This document shows positions 16,444-25,440 of a stretch of DNA of 47,500 nucleotides, one piece after another. Positions within the stretch are counted from its first letter, which is position 1; every line of letters starts with the position of its first letter. Made by a program: the position numbers and the translations under genes. This stretch comes from JBBTCJ01 sp038043285 (GTDB taxonomy: Bacteria; Planctomycetota; Phycisphaerae; UBA1845), in the NCBI GenBank assembly GCA_038043285.1, contig JBBTCJ010000115.1:1-47500 (forward strand). The letters run 5' to 3'. The notes under the pieces were generated by a model, which ran no database searches, was not told where the DNA came from, and worked only from the letters and a program-made list of their open reading frames with translations.

Positions 16444-16961
16444 GGATACAATTTCGCTCCGTGACAACGCCGCACCCACGAACGGAGGTCGGACGACGCC
16501 GCGAGGTCACTCTAGCGACAGGGGGGAGCGATTGCCAATTGCCAATTGAACCGCCCCTGGGCGTTTGATCAGAGCCACGTCCCTGAGGGAACAGTTGCCT
16601 TCGGGTGCGATGAACGCCGCGCGTGCCCGAAGAGGGAGGGCCGGAATGGCCGAATCCGCACGCTGAGTACGCTGGCCCGTAAATGCGGTAGGGAATTGAT
16701 CCAATGGGCGTGCTCTAGAGCACTCCCCCGCGGGGCGGTGACGTTCCATTCCCAGGCTGGCACTGTTCAAGAGCAGTGGCACACGGTGAATCCAGCACCG
16801 CTTGAATGGGGCGTTGTACTGGGGATTCCGTCACGGCTCACCGACTGACGATGGCTTCACCGACAATTTCGCTTGACAGGCGTCTTGATGGCCGATAGGT
16901 TAAGAAGTCGGCCACGGTGCTGCCAGCCACGGTGCGCAACTCTCTCGCAAGGAGCAATTCA
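16444..16961. other. divergent intergenic region
   Basis: About 500 bp without a supported gene. It contains a short direct repeat (ATTGCCA twice, near 16532-16545) and a CCCCGCGGGG palindrome near 16727-16737. A promoter for the right-hand gene is annotated separately. Confidence 0.5.
16873..16901 (+). promoter_or_regulatory. candidate promoter for Cys-tail secreted protein
   Basis: Perfect -35 TTGACA (16873-16878), 17-bp spacer, weak -10 TAGGTT (16896-16901), about 60 nt before the ATG at 16962. Confidence 0.45.
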
Positions 16962-17819
16962 ATGAACCGAACGTTTGGCATTGCTGCATTGGCGATGAGT
17001 GCGGTGTGCGTCGCGCAGGATTGGAGTTCGACCGCGCAACTTCAGCGGCTGAAAGAGTTGCAAGCCGCTTCCCGCCAAGGCGCGGCTCCAGTGGGGGCAC
17101 CGCTTCCGGCTGGGCGATCGGCCGACCTTATTGAGATTCAACGGGCTCAATCACTTGCAGCCGCCAATGCGAACATCTTTCCCCCTCCGGACATGCGTTT
17201 CCCGTATGTCGGTGAGGGCAGCGTCAGCGTGCTCGATGACGGAACCTTGGTCCTTGAGGTCTTGGGCGGCGAGGTGCTGGAGGTGGCGTCCGGTGAGCAA
17301 GCGGCTGTACCTCCCGCAACGATGGCATTCCATTTAGAGAAAGAAGGATTGAAGATCATCGACGACAAGGGGAGGGTTTTCCTGGATCGCCACGGGGTTG
17401 AAGCTCGGCTTCGAGGGGTTTCACCAGACGAACGGAACGTCACCCTGTTCCCGAGCGAGGTCTCAACTACCGGAGAAGACGTCGGTCCACCGCGTACGCT
17501 GCTTTTCCTTTCCGGCTCCATGTCACTTGCTTTTGACGAAGGCTCCAATCGACTGAGCGTTGAAATCACGGACGCGGAAAGCCGACGCAGCTTGAACCTG
17601 ACGGCCCGCGTGGGACTCGCGGAGCCGCCGGAATACGGGACGCCGGGACCTGATCCGAATGAGATCGTTCTGCAACCTGTCGTCTCGACTTCCGGTTGCA
17701 GTGCGTGCTGCGGGTCCACGGGTCAGTTTTGCTGCTCTATCAACTGCCCCTTGTATTGCTCGGCGGGATGCAGCGGAGACACCCCGTTTTGCAGTTGTAG
17801 GAGCTCGAAGCCGAAATAG
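16962..17819 (+). CDS. secreted protein with Cys-rich C-terminal tail, unknown
   Basis: I recognise no family. The 285-residue product starts with a short signal peptide (MNRTFGIAALAMSAVCVAQD), continues with an Ala/Gln-rich helix (about 22-70), then a beta-rich middle (VSVLDDGTLVLEVLGGEVLE and two similar blocks), and ends in a 42-residue tail from about 244 with ten Cys, including CC pairs (SACCGS, FCCSIN). Such a tail could form several disulfides or bind metal. The ATG at 16962 has AAGGAG at 8 nt, and a TTGACA promoter lies upstream. It stands alone between divergent and convergent neighbours. Confidence 0.8.
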   Translation: MNRTFGIAALAMSAVCVAQDWSSTAQLQRLKELQAASRQGAAPVGAPLPAGRSADLIEIQRAQSLAAANANIFPPPDMRFPYVGEGSVSVLDDGTLVLEVLGGEVLEVASGEQAAVPPATMAFHLEKEGLKIIDDKGRVFLDRHGVEARLRGVSPDERNVTLFPSEVSTTGEDVGPPRTLLFLSGSMSLAFDEGSNRLSVEITDAESRRSLNLTARVGLAEPPEYGTPGPDPNEIVLQPVVSTSGCSACCGSTGQFCCSINCPLYCSAGCSGDTPFCSCRSSKPK

Positions 17820-17858
17820 TGGCACTCCTGCCCGCGCGGCCGGGAACAGCCCCAGACG

Positions 17859-18744
17859 TTATCGATGCGGCGTCAGAATCCGTTCGTATCGCGGATCGAG
17901 GGAGGCGGCGCGGCGGAGGTGTTGCTCGGCCTCGTCGAAGCGGTTGAAGGCGGCCAGGACTCGGCCAAGGTTGAAGTGGGCGGCCGGGTGGTTGGGATCA
18001 AGCGCCAGAGCCTTAGAGAAATTCACTTCCGCATCGGCGAGTCGATGAAGCTGGAGCAAGGCCGAACCGAGGTTGTTGTAAAGGTCTGCGTCGTCGGGCA
18101 GGGTGCGCGTCGCCTGCTGCAGGTAGGTGACGGCTTCGTCCAATCGACCGACGTGCAGCAGGAGCGTGCCGAGGTTGTAGGTCGCTCCGCCGAGCGATTC
18201 GTCGAGTTGAAGGGCCTCCTTCAGTTCGGCGATGGCTTCGTCGAAGCGACCTAGTTCCGCGAGAGCGCTGCCGAGGTCGGCGCGGGCGCTGGCGCGTCGT
18301 GGGTCGAGTTGCACGACAGTGGCGAGTTCGGCGGCCGCGGCGGGGAAATCTCGCAGGTTCGTGGCGCGCTTCGCCCGCGCCTTGGCGACGGTCATGTGGA
18401 TGGCCGCGTCGTCGGGATGCCGGGAGAGATAGCGCCCGGCGTAGATGGTGAGATCTTCTTGACGCTCCAGCAAGGCGGCCGTCGTCACCAGGCTCCGCTC
18501 GACGCGTTCGTTGGCGAACAACCCCCAACGATCGGCGGTCAATAGGTGGTGATGGGCGATTGCCGCCAGGCGCATCCGCTGTGATGCGGCGGCGGCGATA
18601 GCGGATGCGGTGGACGGCTCATCCGCCTCCGGGATTCGATCGGTCGGTCTGACGTCCGTGTCTGGTGTGCGGTTGGGCCGCTCCCTTACGGTCGCGGTAC
18701 GGATTGAAGGAGAAGCCACTTCCGCTCCCTCACGGTCGCGGCTC
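17859..18744 (-). CDS. TPR protein, probably C-terminal part of the 4Fe-4S gene
   Basis: The C-terminal about 200 residues are five or so tetratricopeptide repeats (for example ADLGSALAELGRFDEAIAEL, YNLGTLLLHVGRLDEAVTYL, YNNLGSALLQLHRLADAEV), which mediate protein binding. Before them is a helical stretch (HHHLLTADRWGLFANERVER). There is no signal peptide and no good start: the frame remains open into the 100-N gap at 18745, and its first residues (SRDREGAEVASPSIRTATVRE) are the translation of the dispersed repeat. The same peptide appears in frame on the other side of the gap at the end of the 4Fe-4S protein. I infer one gene; 100 N is not frame-preserving but is a placeholder. Confidence 0.8.
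18678..18744. repeat. two tandem copies of the dispersed core, left of gap
   Basis: Core copies start at 18678 and 18722, 44 bp apart, separated by TACGGATTGAAGGAGAAGCC. The second runs into the gap. Confidence 0.85.
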
Positions 18745-18844
18745 NNNNNNNNNNNNNNNNNNNNNNNNNNNNNNNNNNNNNNNNNNNNNNNNNNNNNNNN
18801 NNNNNNNNNNNNNNNNNNNNNNNNNNNNNNNNNNNNNNNNNNNN
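18745..18844. other. assembly gap (100 N)
   Basis: Exactly 100 N between identical 55-bp flanks (18690-18744 and 18845-18899), as expected for a collapsed tandem repeat. Confidence 0.95.
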
Positions 18845-18913
18845 GGTCGCGGTACGGATTGAAGGAGAAGCCACTTCCGCTCCCTCACGGTCGCGGCTCC
18901 GATCAAGCGACAC
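18845..18913. repeat. dispersed core copies, right of gap
   Basis: A partial core at 18845 and a complete one at 18877-18899, then the usual tail CGATCAAGCGAC. It lies inside the reading frame of the 4Fe-4S gene. Confidence 0.85.
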
Positions 18914-20197
18914 GTCCTTCGCGCGGGTGGTCGCGGTGCGGACCGGGTCGCTGAGCGCGAGTGCGCCGCGCAGGCCGTGGTATTCGTGGTAGCGAACGAA
19001 GGCACTGTGGGCGACGAGCGCGGACGTCAGCGCCATCACGCCGGCGTAGGCCATGCCGGCCTTCGAGAGGCGACCGGAACGTTTCAGGACGATCTTGGAG
19101 AAGCGAACTTCACCGCGATTTGCGAGTCGGAGCCAGAGGACCACGGAGTAGGCGATCATTACTCCCAGTCCCAGCGACAGCAGGAACGGAATCCGGCTGT
19201 ACAGGCCACGGAACGAAAGCAGCACCACGAGGAACACAATCGCGCCGAGAAGCTCCTCGCCGATCGAGAATTCGTAAGGTAGTCCGAATCTTCCACCGCT
19301 TCGATCGGAGGTGAACAAGGCCGGCTTCGCCCAGCCGAAGTGCAGCGCCTCCTGCGGGCAGACTGAGGCGCAGTCGAGGCACTTCATGCAGGCGGGGTTG
19401 ACGATCATGCCGTGCTGCTTGACTTCTTCGTGGACGCGGACGCCGCTGGTGCAGGTTTCGGTGCATCGGCCGCACTGCTTGCATTGATCCGAGACGAGAA
19501 TGCGGCCCGGCGAGAATCGGTCGGCGAGGGCGAAGATTGCCCCATAGGGACAGACATAGGTGCAAAAGGTCCGCGAGCCGAGCACATAGACCATGAGAAA
19601 CCCGCAGACCAGAAAGGTCAGGGCGATGATCCACGGACCGGGGAGGTTGCGCCAGAAGTTGCTGGTGACAAACGACGCCCACCTCTCGCGGTCGGTGGCG
19701 AAGTAGAACGTCGGAAAGGAACGACTCTCCCAGGCGCGAAGCACCTGAGGCCAAACGAACATGTACAGGGCCGTCAGCGGCGGAACCCACAGCAGCAGGC
19801 GCGAGCGGATGGGCTTGGCCTGGAGGCCGATTTTTCGCAGCAACCACGCGCAGGCCTCCTGAAGCACCATGATGTGGCAGGCCCAGGAGCAGAAAAAGCG
19901 ACCGAAGATCAACGTGCCGAGCACCAGCAGGCACATGAACAGAAAGCCCGCGGTGACGATGCCCAGTTCGAGGGTGTACATGACCTCATTGAGTTCGAGC
20001 GGAGCGAGCGTTTGCCCGGTCAGCTTCCAATGGGCGATGTGAACCGCGAAGGCGAGATAGACCAGCGATAGCGAGACGGCCCGCCAGCGGGGATAGTTGC
20101 GACGAGGGCGAGAAGGCTTCCCGGATCGCGCGCGTTCGGATCCCTTTCGCGCCGACGATGGCGCGCGGGGGGCTACGGGTTGAGCCTTCAACGCCAA
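18845..20197 (-). CDS. NapH/CcoG-like membrane 4Fe-4S protein (5' part)
   Basis: A polytopic membrane polyferredoxin. Five or so helices (about 42-60, 72-98, 135-152, 187-207, 305-350) carry two NapH-type Cys motifs, FFCSWACHIM (103-107) and TFCTYVCPYGA (212-216). Between helices lie two CX2CX2CX3C clusters (239-249 and 270-280, the second followed by Pro) that should bind two [4Fe-4S]. In NapH/CcoG/RnfB-like systems this moves electrons from quinol or to a periplasmic partner. The start is TTG 20197 with GGAG 9 nt upstream. After a last helix near residue 395 the frame enters repeat sequence and the gap; TPR repeats probably follow. The octaheme cytochrome gene lies just upstream on the same strand, a plausible redox partner. 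Confidence 0.88.
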
Positions 20198-20427
20198 GGA
20201 TATTCTCCAGCCTCCTCAGAATGGGCATGACACGAACCGTGCCAGGCACGGAAACCGCCCACGAATCATACCTTCGTCGGCTGCCGACGTCCTGGAAGGG
20301 GCGCGTTTCGGACGTTCGCCGCGCGGGGCCGTAGTCGATCGGGTTATCAGACGATCGGGTGGGCGTGGCGCCCGAGGCGGCCGGAGGTGGTGCTGCGACG
20401 CACCCAGTTCTGCGGGAAGCCCAGCCT

Positions 20428-20460
20428 CCGCTCGCTCACGGTCGCGGCTCTGTTCAAAAG
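20428..20460. repeat. dispersed core copy
   Basis: CCGCTCGCTCACGGTCGCGG followed by CTCTGTTCAAAAG; one mismatch to the core. Confidence 0.8.
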
Positions 20461-20475
20461 GCAAGGGCGGGCGAT

Positions 20476-20500
20476 CCCCCTCTCAGTGTCGGAGAGGGGG
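20476..20500 (-). terminator. hairpin downstream of the octaheme gene
   Basis: Perfect 9-bp stem CCCCCTCTC/GAGAGGGGG with a 7-nt loop, starting 14 nt after the octaheme stop. No U-tract; it also belongs to the C/T-rich repeat family, so it may be a repeat that works as a terminator. Confidence 0.5.
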
Positions 20501-20513
20501 AAATGCCGCCCAC

Positions 20514-22766
20514 TCACGGCGGGTTGAGGCCGGTCAGTTCGCGGACCTTGGCGTAAACGGGTTGGCCATTCTCGTCGAACGGATCGACCAGCACCAGGCG
20601 ATCGAACACCGGCGAATCGAGCGTACCCGGACGATGACAATCGCGGCAGCCCGCCTGCGGATCGGAGGCGTCGTAACCCCAGCCGTCCTTGGCCGGTTGT
20701 ACATTGTGGTCGATCGAGTAGACGAACGGCGTCCAACCCTCCATCGTCATCCCCGTGCCGGGGAAGGAGAGGAAGTTCACCCCGCCGGCCGCCTGGGCGT
20801 CCTCGTACCAGATCTTCGTGCCCTTCACGAGGACCGGGCGAGAGGCCAACGCCATGCCCTGCGGATTGGCGCCCTTGAGGAACTGGATGTAGGTGAGGAT
20901 TTCGTCAGGGCGATTGACGTCGGCCTTTCCATCACCGGAGTCGTCTGTGACACCCGGTAATGCAATTCCTCCGGTGAGCAATCGCATCTGCGCGGCGATG
21001 ACCGGAGCGACGGTGTCGTCGGTGAGATCATCCGGCGTACTGTTCTGGTCCCAGTCAGCCCAATAGACGTTGGGGATGGTCCCGCCCGGGAAGAGGCGGA
21101 CCTTGCCGTCGCTGTCGGTCTTGAGAACCAAGGCCGAGTATCGAAGACTCTTGTCGGGATTCGCAGGATCCAAGGGATCGGCGGAGTAGAAACGATCCGC
21201 TTTGAGGGTCACGAAGTAGGCAGCGACCGACGAGTCGAACACCGCATTTGAAGCCATCGGACTGCTGGGAATGTGGCAAGCCTGGCACGACAGAATATCG
21301 GGGGTGTCCCACATCGCCAGGTGGATGGGGAGGCTCCCTGGAACTTTCGGCGCATCGGGATGCCGGATCGGACTGTTCTCCAGGTGGCACTCGCGGCAGG
21401 AGCGAAAATCAACCCAGTCCAATTCGTCCCGCCAGTTGTGGGTCAGGAAGTTCCCCTTGGCGAAGTTGTGCTCGACGGTCCCGGGATGACAGTAGTTGCA
21501 CGCAGTGCTCTTGTTGTTCGCAATATCGTTGCGGGGGTCGGCATCTCGCCGATTGGTGAACTTGGCGAAGTGGATATCGCGTTCGTCGAACCACGGGCCT
21601 GAATGGCTCAGCGTCTGGCGGTGGCAGGGCGCGCACACTTCGTCGGTGGGAGTTGCGGAAAACGACGACGGCGCCAGCGACAAGCCCCCACCCTCGCCGG
21701 CGAGCAAACTTCCGTTTCCCACGCCGACGGCGTAATCGATCTGGAGCTTGGTGGCCGTCGTCCCGTTGAGGTTCAGCGTGGAGAACCATCCCTGTGCGGC
21801 GGTCCCCGCCGCTTCGAAGGCGGGGACTGGATTCCCGATGGCGTTCACCAGGGAGACGCCGCCCGCCAGGGTGGCCTGGCGCCAGGTGAGGTTCATGCTG
21901 GTGGCCCCGGACATCGCGCGATCGGCGCGGTGGCAGAAGAGACAGTCCGGCGTTGACAGGCCGGTGACGTCCCAAGGCGCGGCGACGACTTGCCCGGTGG
22001 TCACGTCCAACATGCTGTAGTCGCCGTCCAGCCGCACGTCGTCCCAGGTCTTTCCGAGCAACTCGAAGCCGAACTTCTGCGAGGAGGGGTCGAAGTATCG
22101 TTGTCCGTCGCGGTCAAACTCTCCCGGTCCGCCGCCGACGTGGCATCCGCTGCAATCGCGGATCCAGGCGAAGGAGGTGACGCCGATTTCGGACTCGTCA
22201 AGATTGTCCTTGGGGGCCAGGTCGAGACCCGCGACCCAGCGCCCGTAGCGCCCGCGGCTGAAGTTCCACCATCGGCCGTCGCCGAACGCGTCGTCACCCA
22301 TGGTCAAGGCGCCGGCGGAGTCGGTTCGCCCCTGTTGGAAGTGCAATCCGTTGGCGATGCGATCGACGTCGTGTGCGTGACAGGCGCCGGCGCAGGTCTG
22401 CGGTCCGTGATACGCCGCTTCAGAACCGAGTGCGAGCACTTGACCGAACTTGTCGCGCAGCGGAATGGGCAGGTGCCCGCGCGTCCGTTGGAACGCGGCA
22501 AAGTCAGCGAGGTCCACGTCGGCGTCGGCGTCCGCATCGAAGACGTCGGGGCAGACGGGAAAGCCCGAATCGACGCCCGGTCCGGAGAATGTCAGGCAGG
22601 CCATGAAGTAGAAATGATCGGCGGATCCGACGTACCCGTTGCCGTCGAAGTCGCCGTCACCGGCGCCGAAGGCGGAAGCCGCGGAAAGGAAGACCGCCAG
22701 CAGCAGCGTCGTTCGGATCGTAGTCGGTACGGATGCGCCCCGTTGCTTCGGATGCACGTTGGTCAT
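20514..22766 (-). CDS. octaheme c-type cytochrome with dockerin-like N-terminus
   Basis: A 750-residue exported multiheme protein. After a signal peptide (about 15-35) come two dockerin-like EF-hand segments (GDGDFDGNGYVGSADHF and FDADADADVDLADFAAF), common in planctomycete secreted proteins. Seven CXXCH heme sites follow (CSGCH, CLFCH, CAPCH, CNYCH, CRECH, CQACH, CRDCH) plus one CAGACH near the N-terminus, a CX3CH variant, giving eight potential hemes. The middle resembles octaheme tetrathionate/nitrite-reductase-type cytochromes in heme number, but I see no catalytic signature to name it. The ATG at 22766 is preceded by GGGGGAAC. It is upstream of the 4Fe-4S membrane protein on the same strand. 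Confidence 0.88.
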   Translation of the reverse strand: MTNVHPKQRGASVPTTIRTTLLLAVFLSAASAFGAGDGDFDGNGYVGSADHFYFMACLTFSGPGVDSGFPVCPDVFDADADADVDLADFAAFQRTRGHLPIPLRDKFGQVLALGSEAAYHGPQTCAGACHAHDVDRIANGLHFQQGRTDSAGALTMGDDAFGDGRWWNFSRGRYGRWVAGLDLAPKDNLDESEIGVTSFAWIRDCSGCHVGGGPGEFDRDGQRYFDPSSQKFGFELLGKTWDDVRLDGDYSMLDVTTGQVVAAPWDVTGLSTPDCLFCHRADRAMSGATSMNLTWRQATLAGGVSLVNAIGNPVPAFEAAGTAAQGWFSTLNLNGTTATKLQIDYAVGVGNGSLLAGEGGGLSLAPSSFSATPTDEVCAPCHRQTLSHSGPWFDERDIHFAKFTNRRDADPRNDIANNKSTACNYCHPGTVEHNFAKGNFLTHNWRDELDWVDFRSCRECHLENSPIRHPDAPKVPGSLPIHLAMWDTPDILSCQACHIPSSPMASNAVFDSSVAAYFVTLKADRFYSADPLDPANPDKSLRYSALVLKTDSDGKVRLFPGGTIPNVYWADWDQNSTPDDLTDDTVAPVIAAQMRLLTGGIALPGVTDDSGDGKADVNRPDEILTYIQFLKGANPQGMALASRPVLVKGTKIWYEDAQAAGGVNFLSFPGTGMTMEGWTPFVYSIDHNVQPAKDGWGYDASDPQAGCRDCHRPGTLDSPVFDRLVLVDPFDENGQPVYAKVRELTGLNPP

Positions 22767-22859
22767 GACTGTCGTTCCCCCCGATTGCGCCGGACCGCCT
22801 TGCCTGGCAAGGAGGAACCTCGTGCAGCGGAGGGCAAGCCCGAACCATGAAGAACGGCG

Positions 22860-25364
22860 CTACGGTCCGCCCGCGAGGTTGCAGAACTGAGCAAGGTCGG
22901 TCAGGTCGATGTCACCATCCTCTTCAAAGTCAAACGGAATCGTACATTCATCCGGCAGCGGACCGCCGGGATTCTCACCGCTGAAGCAGTTCTGCATCGC
23001 GCCGAGATCGTGCAGGTCGATGTCCCCGTCGTTGTCGGCGTCGCCGAGAAGGCATCCCATTCGACAAGGCCCCTCGAGGCAGTCGGGCGTGCCGCCCAAC
23101 TCCAGGCACGACAATCGCGGGAAGTCGTAGATGCAAAATCCCGTGGAAAAACAGCACATTCCGAGGTCGGGACAGTCGCAGACTCCCGGCGGAGTGGACG
23201 TGGGGCAGAGGTCGACGCAATCGATGACGCCGTCGCCGTCGGTATCCTCCGGCCAGTCGCACGCGTCGGGAATGCCGTCGGCGTCGCAGTCCGCCTCGCA
23301 GCGGTCCGGCGTCAGGTTGGCGTTGCAGTCGGCGCATCCCAAGTCGCCCGGCGGACAGTCGGCGATGTCGCACTCGTCGGCGATGCCGTTCTTGTCGCAG
23401 TCGTTCTCGCATTCGTCGGGGATGTGGTTGCCGTTGCAGTCGGACGATTGTCCGCACGGCGCGGCGCAGCCGAACTCGTTGCAGTCAATGTCGCAAAGGT
23501 CGGGAATGGTGTTGCCGTTGCAGTCGGTGATCTCGAGCCGCGGCCCGATCGAGGCGGCGCTGACGTCGGTCGGGAAGCCGGGCTTGAAGAGTCCGATGTT
23601 GATCTTGGACCCGGCCGGCTCGACGTTGGCTTCAAACCAGAAGGTAAAGATGACGTCGTAACGAAGCGCGTTGGCGTTGGCGTTCTGTTCGTAGGTCTGC
23701 GTGGACCAGGTAAGGAACCCCCCGGCGACGGATGCGGTCCAGTTGGTCGTCGCGTACGGCTCCCCGCTGTGATGGTCGACGTCGCGGAATCCGACGTTTT
23801 CCACGGCGGCCACCGCGGGTAGTTGCACCGAAAACGACCTTGCCGAGAGATCGGAATTGAGGTTTTGCAGGGCGTACAGGTAGCGCCACCTCCCGTTGCC
23901 GATCGCGCGAGCCTTGGCGGCGAGGATCATCAACCCCTCGCCGGGAACCCGGACCTCGGTCTGGACCACGGTCGGGTCAGTGTCCTTCCACGCGCGCACC
24001 GCCGGCTGGCCGCGCCGCGTCGGCCAGTTCGAGTCCACGAGAAGATCGAACCAACCCGCCGACGGGTTTGACACCCACACCTCGCGATAGGAGGCGTTGT
24101 TGTCGTTGTTGCCGGCGGCCGCGTCGTCCGCGGTGACGTAGTGCCCCTCAATGAAGTAGCGTGCCCCGACGTTCATCGCCGGTTCCAGGTCGGCGTCGCG
24201 GGCGAGCATTCGGCGTTCGATGCGATTGGGGGGCGGCGGCAACGGATAGGGATAGGGGAACTGCCCGGTGAACCCGTTCACCACGGAGCGCGGGCTCATG
24301 TTGGACTGCACGCCGTTCAGGGCCGCCGAGTACGGATCCGAGAATCCTACGCCAAGCTGGCTTCCGGTCGTGGGGTCCAGGCAGGGACTGCACAAACTCT
24401 GCGACACGGCATAAAATCCGTGCTTGACCCAGCTCATGCCGATCTGTTGAAACCCGAAATCATTCAGGCGGTACAGGTTCTGGATGATGACCGGATGCTT
24501 GTTGGTGCTGGCGACCCAGTCCGCGCGAGCGGTTCCGACGTTGCACGAGGTCGTGCCGACGCCGTAGGCGGTGACGTCGCCGAGGCGCTCGAAGCGGACC
24601 GTGCTTTGCAAATCGGCCACGATCACGTCGGGGCCTTCGGAAGCGATGATTCGGGCGTCGCCTGCGACGGCGCCGTCGGCGGCGCATTCGCCGGAGGCCT
24701 CGCGATTGAGCGCACCGCCGAGAGACACCTGCGCATGCAGCAGGCCGATGGCGGCTCCCTGCGCTTCGGGAAGGTTCATGGCCTCGGCAATCTCGGAGGT
24801 AACGGTGAGTTCTCCCAGAACGGAGAGTTCGCTTCCGCCTGCGAGCAACTCGATCCACACGTCGGAAAGCAAGAACACGGGGAGGGACAGCCCGTCGGGC
24901 CGAAGAGTGTCCGCCACGAACCAGCGCCCGTCGCCGGAAAGTTGCAGCGTCAGGTTGCCGATAACGACGCGCTCGCCGGGGCGGTCCACGAGGATGGCGC
25001 CGCAAGTGGCCAGCTCGACGTCAGTCAGCCGTTCCAGGCGTCCGCCGCGGGTGACGATTGCGACGGACGAGGCCGCATCCAATTCGAAGAGCGAACGAGT
25101 GGTGGCGACCGACGGCGATTCCGGCGTCTCCAGGAGGTCGCCGCGGGTCGCGAATCCAATTCCCAATCGCGCCAACGCCTCGGCGTCAAACTCCAGAGTG
25201 ACGGTTCCACCGAGTGAAACATGCTGGTCGATGGCGACGGACCTGTCGGCGTCGGTCTTCGTCGGCTTCGTCCGAGAAACCGTTCCGCCCGAGGCCGTCA
25301 GCCCGCCGATCCCGCCGAGAGCGCAAGCCAGATAAACGAGTTGCTTTCCCCCCACGATGTTCAC
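22860..25364 (-). CDS. secreted Cys/Asp-rich repeat protein with dockerin
   Basis: An 834-residue secreted protein. A signal peptide (about 5-28) is followed by a long beta-rich region without recognised family (about 40-590), which includes an ordered block with YALQNLNSDLSARSF reminiscent of planctomycete surface proteins. Residues about 600-720 are repeats such as DCNGNHIPDECENDCDKNG, Cys-paired and Ca-binding-like, with one TSP3-type DTDGDGVIDCVDLC. The end is a dockerin-like pair (GDADNDGDIDLHDLGAMQ and DFEEDGDIDLTDLAQF). Start ATG 25364 with AGGGGAG upstream. It is on the same strand as the octaheme gene with 93 bp between, so co-transcription is possible. Function unknown; probably cell-surface. 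Confidence 0.88.
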   Translation of the reverse strand: MNIVGGKQLVYLACALGGIGGLTASGGTVSRTKPTKTDADRSVAIDQHVSLGGTVTLEFDAEALARLGIGFATRGDLLETPESPSVATTRSLFELDAASSVAIVTRGGRLERLTDVELATCGAILVDRPGERVVIGNLTLQLSGDGRWFVADTLRPDGLSLPVFLLSDVWIELLAGGSELSVLGELTVTSEIAEAMNLPEAQGAAIGLLHAQVSLGGALNREASGECAADGAVAGDARIIASEGPDVIVADLQSTVRFERLGDVTAYGVGTTSCNVGTARADWVASTNKHPVIIQNLYRLNDFGFQQIGMSWVKHGFYAVSQSLCSPCLDPTTGSQLGVGFSDPYSAALNGVQSNMSPRSVVNGFTGQFPYPYPLPPPPNRIERRMLARDADLEPAMNVGARYFIEGHYVTADDAAAGNNDNNASYREVWVSNPSAGWFDLLVDSNWPTRRGQPAVRAWKDTDPTVVQTEVRVPGEGLMILAAKARAIGNGRWRYLYALQNLNSDLSARSFSVQLPAVAAVENVGFRDVDHHSGEPYATTNWTASVAGGFLTWSTQTYEQNANANALRYDVIFTFWFEANVEPAGSKINIGLFKPGFPTDVSAASIGPRLEITDCNGNTIPDLCDIDCNEFGCAAPCGQSSDCNGNHIPDECENDCDKNGIADECDIADCPPGDLGCADCNANLTPDRCEADCDADGIPDACDWPEDTDGDGVIDCVDLCPTSTPPGVCDCPDLGMCCFSTGFCIYDFPRLSCLELGGTPDCLEGPCRMGCLLGDADNDGDIDLHDLGAMQNCFSGENPGGPLPDECTIPFDFEEDGDIDLTDLAQFCNLAGGP

Positions 25365-25402
25365 GCTCCCCTCGAGCGATCAGGCAGAAAAAAGCGCGCA
25401 CG

Positions 25403-25440
25403 ATTCCCGTTGCCGGGAGAATGAGTCTCGGAAACGAGAC
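25403..25440 (-). promoter_or_regulatory. two-hairpin leader upstream of the 834-aa gene
   Basis: On the minus strand a GTCTCG-TTTC-CGAGAC hairpin (25440-25425) is followed by TCCCG-GCAA-CGGGA (25416-25403), a GNRA-type loop, and then a T6 run at 25393-25388, about 25 nt before the start codon. It could be a structured 5' leader or an attenuator/terminator. No known riboswitch was recognised. Confidence 0.4.

Larger units (their letters stand above)
20198..20513. other. intergenic region with repeats
   Basis: Holds a dispersed-core copy (20428-20460) and a C/T-rich hairpin (20476-20500). No gene supported. Confidence 0.6.

Noticed and set aside
20514..25364. Cellulosome-type dockerin system
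   Set aside because: No cohesin domain or glycoside hydrolase is in the window; dockerin-like EF-hands are common in planctomycete secreted proteins without cellulosomes.
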